Source: Diplolepis rosae | Lineage: Eukaryota; Arthropoda; Insecta; Hymenoptera; Diplolepididae | Direction of reading: 5' to 3' | DNA length: 64,000 nucleotides | Assembly (NCBI GenBank): GCA_030998225.1 | Contig: JAPYXD010000753.1 | Span: 1,674,001 to 1,738,000 of the forward strand | In this document: positions 33,449 to 43,740 of the stretch, piece after piece | Layout of the letters: every line of letters starts with the position of its first letter | Numbering within the stretch: the stretch's first letter is position 1 | The notes under the pieces: model-generated | What the model saw: only the letters and a program-made list of their open reading frames with translations | Databases searched by the model: none | Told to the model about the DNA's origin: nothing | Made by a program: the position numbers and the translations under genes

Positions 33449-36400
33449 TTATAAATGAGAAGGTATTGGTTTTTCATTTGGAATTTTGGGCAATGGTTTT
33501 GCAATTGCCTTCTTCTTCAATTTCACAGGTTTACGTTTGTAAACTTCAAAAATTTCCAGTATCGCTATGTAAACGTCTTTTCGCACATCAATTCCCATTA
33601 AAAAGTCAAAATGAGCGAATCCATCTATTAATTTACGGTCGACCACATTCGAAAGTTTTTGTATAAGTAATTCAATATCCTGAAAAAAATCATTGAAAAA
33701 TGTTAGTTTGTGGATTTTACACAAATATGAAATTGCGCATTAGACAATTTGGAATAAAAAAATATTTTTATTTTGAAAATTTACTTTTTTAAAACAACTC
33801 AAGAAATTTGTACACAGTCTAAGTTTTTTAAAATTTGAGAAAAAAGGCGTTTTCTTATTCTGATATGAGTAAAATTATAAAAATGAATGAGAATAAAATT
33901 TTGAGAAGATCTGTTTAGTTGCATTATAAAATTTCCTTACCGGTTGCATAGTTAAATAATCATTGGTGCCATAATAAATCGCTACTGGGAGAGAAACTTG
34001 ATCCAAAGGATATTCTGGGGGAGTTGTTGAATTATATACTTTTATATTTGTAGAACTACCATAATCATATTGCATGAATTTGCCTAAAAATTTTACAATT
34101 TTAATTACCATTCTCGATTGAAAAACCCTCGAAATAAATCAATTAAGGTAGTAAAGTCGCGAAAATTAGACCTCAGGCAAAAATAGATAATTTTGCTTTC
34201 AAGAATAGCAATATTATTCTTCAAGGCATCATTTAAGAGAGAAAAGAGCATTTTCCATGAAAAAAATTTGAAACGCGGAAAAATAATATTATTAATAAAT
34301 TTTATTTTTAAACGAAATTTTTTTCTTAACGCATCGAGTCAAATTTCAGAACAGAATCAATTACTATAAAATTCAGCAATTTAATTATAAGAATTTTGTT
34401 TTAAAAAAATGTTTTTTGATAGTTTCAGACAATAAGGAATTAAGTTTTAAAAATTAGAAATGGTCAAAATGTAGAGAATCTTTTCCCTGAAAGAATGATC
34501 CATGATTTATTATAATCGCATAATTTTTAAAAATTTGGCTCAAAGCGATAAGAAAAAAATTTCGTGTAAAAATAGAATTTATGATTAAAATTATTTTTCT
34601 ATGTTTCAAATTTTTTTCATGGAAAATACTCTTTTCTTTCTTAAATGATCCCTTGAATAATAATATTGCTATTCTTGAAAGCAAAATTATCTATTTTTGC
34701 CTTAGGCCTAATTTTCGCGACTTCACTACCTTAAGGTAGTTGTTGCGCCAAAAATCAGTCTCTGGAAAAAGAAGTTTTTCTATGATTTCAAGACTGGCAA
34801 TTATATCATCAGCCGTGTTATATGTAAGGAAAGACACTCTTTTTAATAAAAAAAATTTTAAAATTATGAAAAATAATATTTTAATAATGTTTTTTGTAAT
34901 AGGATATTTCCTTTTTATCGCTCCATACCAAATTTTCAAAAATGGTGCGATTCTGATAAATCATGAATCATTTTTTTAGGAAAAGGATTCTCTACAACTT
35001 TACCGTTTCCGATTTTTGAAAATGAATAAATTATTATGAAATTCAGCAATTTGTTTATAAAAATTTCGTTTTGGAAAATTGTTTTTTAATGATTTCAACC
35101 ATTAAAGATTTTATTTTCAAAAATCGGAATCCGTAAAGTTGTAGAGAATCCTTTTCCTAAAAAAATGATTCATGATTTATCAGAATCGCACCATTTTTGA
35201 AAATTTGGTATGGAGTGATAATAAGGAAATATCCTATTACAAAAAACGTTATTAAAATATTATTTTTCATAATTTTAAAATTTTTTTTATTAAAAAGAGT
35301 GTCTTTCTTTATATATGACATGGCTGATAATATAATTACCAGTCTTGAAATCATAGAAAAACTTCTTTTTCCAGAGACTGATTTTTGGCGCAACAACTAC
35401 CTTAAGGTAGTTCGTTCACGACAATTAGACCTCAGGCAAAAATAGATAATTTTGCTTTCAAGAATAGCAATATTATTATTGAAGGGCTAATTTAAAAGAG
35501 AAAAGATTAATTTCCATGAAAAAAATTTGAAACACAGATAAAAATTTTATTAATATATTTTATTTTTACCCCGACGTTTTTTCTTATCGCTTCTTACCAA
35601 ATTTTTAAAAATTATGCGATTCTAATAAATCATGAATCATTTTTACAGAGAATAGATTTCCCACAACTTCACCGTTTCTGATTTTTAAAAATAAATTCTT
35701 TAATGGCTGAAACCATTAAAAAAACATTTTCCAAAACGAAATTTTTATAAACAAATTGCTGAATTTTATAATTATTTATTCGGTTTCAAAAATATAGGAA
35801 ACGGTCATGTTGTAAAGAATCTTTTTCCTAAAAAAATGAACCGTGATTTATTAGAATCGCATCATTTTTAAAAATTTGGCTTAAAGCGATAAGAAAATAA
35901 GTTTGGGCAAAAATAAAATTTATTAATAAAATTATTTTTTTGTGTTTCAAATTTTTTTTATGAAAAATAATCTTTTCTCTTTCAAATTAGCCATTCAATA
36001 ATAATATTGCTATTCTTGAGAGCAAAATTATCTATTTTTGCCTTAGGCATAATTTTCCTGACTTCACTACCTTAAGGAAAAGATTTTGATACTTACCAGG
36101 AGATTTTACGCACATTGCATAATGTATAATTTGTTTTGATGATATTCCCGATGGGAAGTAGGTAAAAAATTTAGATAAGGTATCCTGAAAATAAACATTT
36201 ATATAATTGAATAATTAATTAGTGAATTTTTAATTAAACCAAAAGAAATGATGTAAAAATTAAAAATGCTCACAGCATCAGCTTCGGCAGGGCTAAATCC
36301 ACTAATTGTGAATAAAAAGAAGAAACAAAGAGGTTGCGTAAATTTTCCCTTTCCACACAAAGAACGTGTCATTCTCATAAGGAGAGGCGATCCTAATATT

Positions 36401-39400
36401 ATTTGTAGTAAATTTATGTGACCCAGTGAGTTAAAATAAGCCTGAAATTAATTTTTTATATGTTTAGTTAGAGAAAAATTAATTTTGAAAACTAATTACT
36501 TACAGAATTGTTGTAGACAAAGTCAGCTATTACAGATGTGAGACCTGTTAATTTTCCCAAGTAAACTGCTGGAGCTAAATTTATAGCAAGACGAATTTTG
36601 TAGTTGTATTCTGGTTTTAGGGAAGCAAGGACATAAAGTTCTGTGCAACCTTGCGAATGGCAAATATAAAATAGTTTTTTGTGTCCAGTTTTTTCCAAAA
36701 CATAATCTATCATCGCAGAATCGTCGTAAAGACCTATTTCGTGCCAACTTAAAATAATTTTTTCATATTAATGTTATTTGTAAAAAATGAGTATACACAT
36801 TTATGAAATGTTTAACTTAAAAAAGCTTAACTTTAACTTTAAAATCCTTTTAAAGTTTCTCGCATTCTTCTATACAAATTATAATTTTTTTTTTTTCAAA
36901 TTATTTAAAATTTATTAAAATTTTATTTGAGCCTTCAGTTCCAAATTTGTAATTCTCATCTAATTATAAAATTAATTGTGAAATAGAAAATAGAATTAGA
37001 ATTGACAATGTTTTATATTTTTTCATTGTAATGAAACAATCTGAAGATTCGATTAATTAATTCAATTCAAAGTTAGCTGTGCCTTCTGAATATCTTTAAC
37101 ATTTAACCCTTTCGACGGCACGGGAATTTCGATGTTAATTTTAACTCGACAAAGCGTCAATACCAAAAGAAATAAATACATATATTTGTTTTGCTGTTTT
37201 TTATTTTTTAATCTCATATATCAATTATAGATTCCTACATTATCGACATTTTTTACCTGTAAACTTACGCCCATCTAAAATTAACTTAAAAATTTGCCAA
37301 ATTAAATAAAAAGCTCTAAAGAAGGTGTCTCTACTCCGAAACGTTTATGACTGCAGAAGATATATTAAAAAATAATTTATTTGTTATTTTAAAAGTTTAG
37401 GAGCAAAGAATTTCCTTTGTGCTTTTTATTTGAAATTACAAATTTTTACATCAATAGCTCATTTTGCATGGAGGTTTACAAGTTTACAATGTTCGTTTCA
37501 ATAAGATCTAAAAACTTTGTCTGATATATTTTCTGATAAAATGTATTTTTTTCATTTTAAATTCCAAAAATAAGATTAAAATTCAAAAATTCCATTATTT
37601 AAAGTAGTTCATTCACGAAAATTAGACCTCAGGCAAAAATAGATCATTTTGCTTTAAAAAATAGCAATATTATTATTAAAGCGCTAATTTGAAAGAGAAA
37701 AGATTATTTTTCAAAAAAAAAAATTTGAAATACAGGAAAAAATAATGCATTTAGCAAATTTTATTTTTACCCGAACTTTTTTTCTTATCGCTTCATACCA
37801 AATTTTAAAAAATGATGTAATTCTAATAAATCGACTATCATTTTTTCAAGAAAAAGATTCTCTAAAACTTAACCGTTTCCAATTTTCTAAAATGAATAAT
37901 TTATTACCAAATTCAGCAATTTGATTATAAGAATTTTTTTTGGAAAATTGATTTTTAATGGTTTCAGCTATAAAAACATTTATTTCCAAAAAGTAAACGG
38001 TAAAGTTGTGAAGATTCTTTTTCCTGAAAAAATGATTCATGATTTATTAGAATCGCATCATTTTGTAAAATTGGGTATGAAGCGATAAGGAAAAAAGTTC
38101 GGCAAAAATAAAAATTTGTTAAATACTTTATTTTTCTACATTTCAAATTTTTTATGGAATATAATCTTTTCATTTTCAAATTAGCCCTTCAATAATAATA
38201 TTGCTATTTTTGAAAGCAAAATTGTCTATTTTTGCCAAAGGTCTAATTTTTGTTTAATCTCAATTAACCTTAACCTTAATTAACCTTAACCTTAATCAAA
38301 GTATGTGGCATAGGAAAAAAACATCGAGATGGAAAATTATTTCCCTAAATGAGGTCTAAAAATTCTTAGTAGGAAATTTTTTGATAAGATGTATATTTTA
38401 TTTTGATTTTAAATATTGAAAATAAAAAATTCCATTTTTTAATCAAAATATGCGAGATACAAAATAAATTTTTATGACTGCAGAAAATATATTAAAAAAT
38501 AATTTATTCGTCATTTTAAAAGTTTAAGAGCAAAGAATTTCCATAGTGGTTTTTATTTGAAATTACAAATTTTTACATCAATAGCTCATTTTGCATGGAG
38601 GTTTACAAGTTTAAAATGTCGATAAGATAGGAATCGGATAAGAGATACATGACCTTAAAAGCATGCAAATATTTTCATGTATCTATGAATTTAAATCAGT
38701 ATTTTTGTAAACAATGTTGCAACATATAGCAAAGGGCTTGAGCCTTCAAACTTCTTTTTTATCACTGTCTTATCTAATTGCTTAAGTATAAATAGTCTGA
38801 AAATTGACATACTTAAACTTCCCATTACATTATTTAACTCTTAAGAATATTGCATGACTCTTAAAACAATTTTTTTACGACTTTACTTCCAAAATAACAA
38901 ACATTTCAAGCTAAAACTGTGAAAAATGATAGAGAATATTTAAGACTTCATAATTGAAATTGGATAATTAAATAAATGAATAACTTTAATTCGGTCGATT
39001 TTACAGTACTTGATTTTTTAATTACCCAAAGTTCGAAATAATTATTACTTTATGAATGAGGTTTTGACAACAGGGTTTAATAACTTCAAAACAGTCTGGA
39101 AACTTTAAAAAACTTTAAACATTTGTAAAAATACAAAATCATTTTTATTTACCTAAAATTCCAAAAACCCTGACTATATTCTGTTAAATTTTTATGCTTT
39201 TTGCTAAAGTAATTTCCGCGATTGTTCCCGAGCCAGACATCGTATCCCATATCAGCCAAAATGTAAGCTGAAGGAAAAAAAAAATTATATGCAATATTTA
39301 AATTTAAATAAGCATTCAGAATAGTGAATAATAAAAAGAAGGAAAGGGGAATTTATAAAATTTAAATTCAATTCAATTAAGTTTCTTTGTACCTAAAGCT

Positions 39401-39897
39401 CGAGTAGGTCCAGTCAAAAAAAATAATACGGAACATTCTGCTAGTCCATGTTTTAGGTAAACAGGATACTTTCCAGGCTCAGATCCATCGCTCTCCCGTT
39501 TTCCGGGAATTCTATGTAGTTCTAAAATATATCCATCTATTGTTTCCACGTGATGGATTTCGAAGGGGTAATTATCTTCATCCATCACTAAACTCATCTA
39601 ATTTTATCATATTTATTATTTTTTCAAATTTGGGAATTAACAAACGCTATAAATTCTTCAAAAAAATATAACCAAATTTTTATACATATAGATAAAAAAC
39701 AATGAAAAGTGAAAATTTTCTTTAGTTTTGAGTTTAAGAACATTTTAATGCAATTTAAGGATTTTATTTATTTGACAAATTTGTATTTTTTATTTTTGAG
39801 AACTTACGACATCTCCTTCGTTTTGGCCGAGAGAACTGTTCACAAACAGAGCGATTTTGAAAAATATTAATACCGAATATAAAGGCTTGAACTTCAT
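33449..39897 (-). CDS. Secreted acid lipase (lipase 1/3-like, AB-hydrolase)
   Basis: Eight minus-strand exons: 39897-39808, 39597-39393, 39267-39153, 36747-36504, 36441-36274, 36184-36097, 34083-33941, 33679-33449; 1284 nt, 427 residues, a normal length for neutral/acid lipases. All introns are GT-AG and phases agree (0,1,2,0,0,1,0). Exon 1 is a signal peptide (MKFKPLYSVLIFFKIALFV). Residues 39-61 (NYPFEIHHVETIDGY...) form the lipase-associated N-terminal motif; HGL at 80-82 shapes the oxyanion site; GYDVWLGNNRGN follows. The triad is visible: Ser168 in ICHSQG, Asp345 in GTNDYLT, His374 in FAHFDF. Such enzymes hydrolyse triglycerides or cholesteryl esters in gut, lysosome or secretions. Odd points: Cys replaces the first Gly of the usual GHSQG elbow, and the lysine-rich C-terminal tail (VKLKKKAIAKPLPKIPNEK) is longer than usual. 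Introns 3 and 6 are filled with transposons, but no exon is damaged, so the gene may be functional. Confidence 0.93.
34147..34730. mobile_element. TTAA foldback MITE in lipase intron 6, copy 1
   Basis: TTAA (34143-34146) then GGTAGTAAAGTCGCGAAAAT; right end TTCGCGACTTCACTACC then TTAA (34731-34734). Family subterminal words TTAGACCTCAGG and TTAGGCCTAA are present. First of three elements in a row. Confidence 0.9.
34735..35401. mobile_element. TTAA foldback MITE in lipase intron 6, copy 2 (variant family)
   Basis: Ends GGTAGTTGTTGCGCCAAAAA and the inverse TTTTTGGCGCAACAACTACC, followed by TTAA (35402-35405). The subterminal sequence (TCAGTCTCTGGAAAAAGAAG) differs from the main family, though the outermost GGTAGTT and the interior (TTTTTCTT... 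gagaatc... words) are related. The arms are long and very similar: the frames 34740-34979 (plus) and 35157-35396 (minus) read almost the same peptide because the element is a palindrome. Confidence 0.9.
35406..36071. mobile_element. TTAA foldback MITE in lipase intron 6, copy 3
   Basis: GGTAGTTCGTTCACGACAAT at the left, CCTGACTTCACTACC and TTAA (36072-36075) at the right. Main GGTAGTTCG family. Its left TTAA is the right TTAA of copy 2. Confidence 0.9.
37344..38619. repeat. ~148-bp direct repeats flanking transposon sequence, lipase intron 3
   Basis: 37344-37491 and 38471-38619 are the same sequence (TTTATGACTGCAGAA... through TTGCATGGAGGTTTACAAGT) with few differences. Between them (37492-38470) lies a partial copy of the 15613-17694 element that itself carries a TTAA MITE. 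It sits wholly in intron 3 of the lipase gene. Confidence 0.85.
37603..38269. mobile_element. TTAA foldback MITE in lipase intron 3
   Basis: TTTAA then AGTAGTTCATTCACGAAAAT and TTAGACCTCAGGCAAAAATA at the left; right half ends CCAAAGGTCTAATTTTTG, then a decayed end with repeated TTAACC words (38264-38297). Inserted in the partial element copy described above. Confidence 0.8.
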
Positions 39898-40004
39898 TAT
39901 TTTTACGCTCGTAATTAAAGGAATTCAATTTAAAAAATATTAATTTAAACACACTTGCACTAATGTCGTTGCGAGCACTTCAACTTCGTAAGTGTAAAGA
40001 AAAA

Positions 40005-40020
40005 CGCACTTTTTTTATGC
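40005..40020 (-). promoter_or_regulatory. Possible TATA-like box of the lipase gene
   Basis: On the minus strand GCATAAAAAAAGTGCG lies about 110 bp upstream of the start codon, a suitable place for a TATA box with transcription starting near 39985. The position fits; the sequence is only moderately TATA-like. Confidence 0.25.
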
Positions 40021-40477
40021 TCTATTTCCTCTCTTATCATTTTTGACAGCTTATGAAGTAAAGAGAACTTGTTATTCTTTGTTCTGTTATCCAATTTTCC
40101 AGGTGATATTTTTATTTACAAAAATGTTTGAGAACCGATAGCATCTTAGTTTTCGAATATTTTCCACATGGAATTATTCCATCTTTGAAATTTTAAAATT
40201 GAAAGCGTAACAATTATTGTTACTCATTCATAAAGATAATATTTAGCAGCGACAAATTTTAAAAATATTCACTGTTAAAAATTTTATTAATTTGATTAGA
40301 CTTAAATATACAAGTGGTAAGTTAGAATAACTTTTCAATCAAAATATATTAAAATTAATAAACATTATTAGAATATATACATATGTGTATTAAAATCAAA
40401 ATTAAAATTTGTATTTTTTAAGATGCAAGTATTTTAAATGTAATATATACGTTACTTGAAAAAAATTCCATCGCATG
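40021..40477. other. Lipase upstream region, no other gene
   Basis: AT-rich sequence without open frames or element ends; the distal part of the lipase promoter may lie here. Confidence 0.5.
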
Positions 40478-40686
40478 CAGGGACGAATCCAGGGAGGTGG
40501 TCCTGGGGGTTTGGACCCCCCCCCCCCCCCCCCGAAATATCAGACTCCCTCAAATCTCACTAGCGAAAAAATTCGAGTTTGTCTAACACAATTCTAACGT
40601 CACGTTTTGTGAAAGCCGAAATATCTTTTATTTTTAAATTTTTCGATCGGACCCCCCCCCCAAATTTTTTTCTAGATTCGTCCCTG
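40478..40686. mobile_element. hAT-type MITE with poly-C (209 bp)
   Basis: CAGGGACGAATCCAGGGA at the left and TCTAGATTCGTCCCTG at the right are inverted; flanks ATCGCATG (40470-40477) and CACGCATG (40687-40694) agree at 6 of 8 positions, fitting a decayed 8-bp target duplication. CAGGG ends plus 8-bp duplication are hAT features. Contains 18 consecutive C (40516-40533) and a second C run near 40653, striking in AT-rich DNA. Confidence 0.82.
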
Positions 40687-41289
40687 CACGCATGTAATTA
40701 CATTATATTAATTACAATTCCAGTACATGTAATGAAAGTCTAGTACAGATATTTATAACAGTTTGATTTAACGTTTCCATACTTGATTCCATTAAAAACC
40801 TGCAAAATAATTTTTAAAAATTAAGGTCTTCAAAAATCAGACTTTTTCATAAAAAGATTTTACATTAATTTCTCTTATTCCCGATTTACGTTTTTCTCGT
40901 AATTTCTTGCTTTACTTCCGGTGATTTCAATTCTTCTACCTGAATTACCTTCTTCCCTTTTGCTAATAATTCCCTTACAAATGAATAGATTCTTCTTTTT
41001 TCCATACTAAGTTCTTTCTCTCTTCTACATTTCTAATTTATTTTTTATCTTCTTTAACCTATATTTTGTTTTCTTCCACACCTACTTTTTGAAAAAAAGT
41101 TTTTTCATTCTCATAATTGAAAACATGGAAAAAGTAGTTCAATAAAGTTCATAGAACTGTTCAAAACTTGGGGATACAGGCATTTACGGAACCGAGTTCT
41201 AGAAATTTTAAAGAACTTTTCACAATAAAATGCAGAACTTTCAATGACTTTTCCTGAATTTTTCGCACTTTATCCTGAAAATTTCTGTA
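40687..41289. other. Unassigned AT-rich sequence
   Basis: Pyrimidine-rich around 40860-41100; no gene or element ends found. Confidence 0.5.
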
Positions 41290-41562
41290 CTCTCTAAATC
41301 TGAATCAGTCAAATTTTTACTGATTGAATCAGTGATTTGCCTTTTCACTGATTCACCAGTTAAAAAATATATTTCACTGTTAAATCAGTTGATTATCACT
41401 AATTGAATCAGTGGAAAAAATATTTTTCACTATTAAATCAGTTGACTTCCACTGAAGTTATCAGTGAAATTTGACTGATTTACAGTAACCTCTTTTTAGG
41501 TATTTGAATTAGTCAAGTTTCACTGATAATTAGTAGATTTTGACTGATTCATATTTAGAGAG
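41290..41562. mobile_element. MITE family A (273 bp)
   Basis: TA then CTCTCTAAATCTGAATCAGT; right end TCATATTTAGAGAG followed by TT (a mutated TA). Its flanks GGGGATACAGGCATT (left, 41170) and CCTGTATCCCC (right, 41573) also form an inverted pair, so it may sit at the centre of an older palindrome. Confidence 0.88.
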
Positions 41563-42257
41563 TTCCATAAATGCCTGTATCCCCAACTCTTAAACAGTTC
41601 TATAAACTTTACTAAACTATTTTTTTCAGCGAAGGTATTGATTTTATGTGGAAAATCACTTTCGAAATTTTCATCAAATTTTTACATTTTCGGAACCGAA
41701 AAAGTAAGAACAAGTTCTTAATTAGCCACATCCGACCAAAATTGTTAAAATAAGAGCATTTTTTTTGTTTTTGAATAAAAATTGTTGAAAAAATCAAAAA
41801 TTGTAATATTGGCTTCTGATAGAGCTCATAAATCTCTACTAATTATCTCAATAACATTTTTTGATAAAAAAAAATTAGGAAAGTTAAAGGAAAGTATGAA
41901 AGTAGGAAAGTATGTTAAAACTTGAAAAAAGTCAATATCTAAATTCCATTTTTCAGTTAAATTATAAGAAATACGAATAAAAAGTTATCATACAAAATTG
42001 TTTACAACATCAAGATCTACAAGCTTGAATCGCAATATTTTTTTATAAGAAGTGTTTCTCTCTTTAATTAAAAAAAATATTATTGGAAATCCAAAAATCA
42101 ATTTTTTAACAATAATATGTGAAATCCAGAAAAAAACGTGAGTTTGCAAAATTGTTTGTTTCAATAAGATCTAGAACTTTTGTCTAATATAGTTTCTGAT
42201 AAAATGTATTTTTTTTATTTTAAATTACAAAAATACGATTAAAATTCCATTATTTAA

Positions 42258-42855
42258 ACTAGTTCATTCACGAAAATTAAACCTCAGGCAAAAATAGATA
42301 ATTTTGGTTTAAAAAATAGCAATATTATTTTTAAAGCACTAATTTGAAAGAGAAAAGATTATTTTCCATGATAAAATTGGAAATGCAAATTTCAAAGAAT
42401 GATATGATTTTGATAAATTTCGGATCATTTTTCCAGGAAAAAGATTCTCTATAACTTAACTGTTTCCAATTTTCTGAGATGAATAAATTATTACCAAATT
42501 CAGCAATTTGTTTATAAGTATTTTGTTTTGGAAAATTGATATTTAATAGTTCTAGCCATTAAAGAATTTATTTCCAAAAATTGGGAACAGTAAAGTTGTG
42601 AAGATTCTTATTCCTGAAAAAATGATTCATGATTTATTAGAATCACATCATTTTTTAAAATTTGGTAAGGAGTGATAAAAAACCAAGATGGGGCAAAAAT
42701 AAAATTTATTAATAAAATTTTTTTCTGCATTTCAAATTTTTTTATGGAATATAATCTTTTCTCTTTCGAATTAGCCCTTTAATAATAGTATTGCTATTCT
42801 TGAAAGCAAAATTATCTATTTTTGCCAAAGGTCTAATTTTTGTGGATGAATTACC
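42258..42855. mobile_element. TTAA foldback MITE
   Basis: TTTAA then ACTAGTTCATTCACGAAAAT and TTAAACCTCAGGCAAAAATA; right end GGTCTAATTTTTGTGG, then ATGAATTACC and a mutated TTAT. Same family and same host-element position as the copy at 37603. Confidence 0.82.
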
Positions 42856-42876
42856 TTATACAAAATATGTGTCATA

Positions 42877-43430
42877 CACTGAGAAAACTGGAGTGTCAAA
42901 ATGTAGATAGTCAGTCTGAACTTCTAGATAGTATAACACTCTTTCCGAAATTTTTTATTTTTGGTCAGGAAGACACTCATTTGATATTCTGCTTAACTGT
43001 TACCAGAGTGCCAGAATCACTATAAAGAGTGTCGATTGGCGAAATACGCGCCAAAATTGTAAAGTCACGTGGGTTCGCCTATTTTTCCTACAATAACATC
43101 AGCGTGGGACTCTAACCTCATTGCCGGTTTCGCGTCCTTTAAGTGTTAAAGTGTCACGAGGGTTATTTTTGCCAACTAATTGGCGAGTACCTATTTCACT
43201 TGCTATAATAACATAATAATTGTGAAAGCTTAAACGTAATAGTTTTGAGGTTAGCCATAGAGGTAGATTATAGTATATTTTTCCCTCTAAAGTATTCAAG
43301 TTGACCATCTTATTTTCACAATTTACAGGTAATAAGTTACACTATCTAGAAGGCTGTCCTATAGTTTAACCTCAAATATAGTCTGCTTCACCCTCCAAAT
43401 GTTTAGGTTGACACTCCAGTTTTCTCAGTG
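42877..43430. mobile_element. TA-flanked MITE, CACTGAGAAAACTGG ends (554 bp)
   Basis: Perfect inverted ends of 23 bp starting CACTGAGAAAACTGGAGTGT, with TA on each side (42875-42876, 43431-43432). Just inside, GTAGATAGTC/TCTAGATAGTATAACA and ACACTATCTAGA give further inverted matches. An empty site is preserved in the related sequence at 38299-38330. The minus-strand frame 43099-43308 is unlikely to be a gene. Confidence 0.9.
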
Positions 43431-43740
43431 TACGAAAAAAATCTTGAGATGGAAAATCATTTGCCTAAATGAGGTCTAAAAATTCCATTTTTAACCAAAA
43501 TATGTGAGATACAAAATAAGGGTTAGAATAAAAAATCGTTTGCTTAAAAAGAGTCTAGGAAATTTTTCCTTTTTGAGATATTTGGGAGAAGATAAATTTT
43601 TTGTAATCATGTAAATTATTAGAAAATTACAGAACTGTATACAGAAAATCGAGCGCGAAGCGCGAGTATCGATGAGAATGTGTTCCTTAAGGCTGATAGA
43701 GCCTTGAGTAAATTGAATTTCCTTTTTCATTTGAAATCAA

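Larger units (their letters stand above)
41600..43740. mobile_element. Diverged copy of the 15613-17694 element, carrying two insertions
   Basis: Follows the order of 15940-17070: GGTATTGATTTTATGTG (41634), AACCGAAAAAGTAAGAACAA (41695), repeated diverged segments, and finally GAGCGCGAAGCGCGAG (43650-43665) plus GATGAGAATGTGTTCCTTAA. It is interrupted by elements at 42258-42855 and 42877-43430. Terminal repeats are not present. Confidence 0.7.

Noticed and set aside
34454..35445. Several 76-82-codon frames in lipase intron 6
   Set aside because: They come in mirrored pairs with nearly identical peptides because the MITEs are palindromes; not conserved genes.
38264..38297. TTAACC repeats as a telomere-like tract
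   Set aside because: Only a few units at a MITE border, with TTAA target sites; unlike the TTAGG insect telomere repeat.
33449..39897. Lipase as a pseudogene because of the large TE-filled introns and the Cys in the elbow
   Set aside because: All eight exons are open, phases and splice sites agree, and the catalytic triad is intact; TEs lie only in introns.
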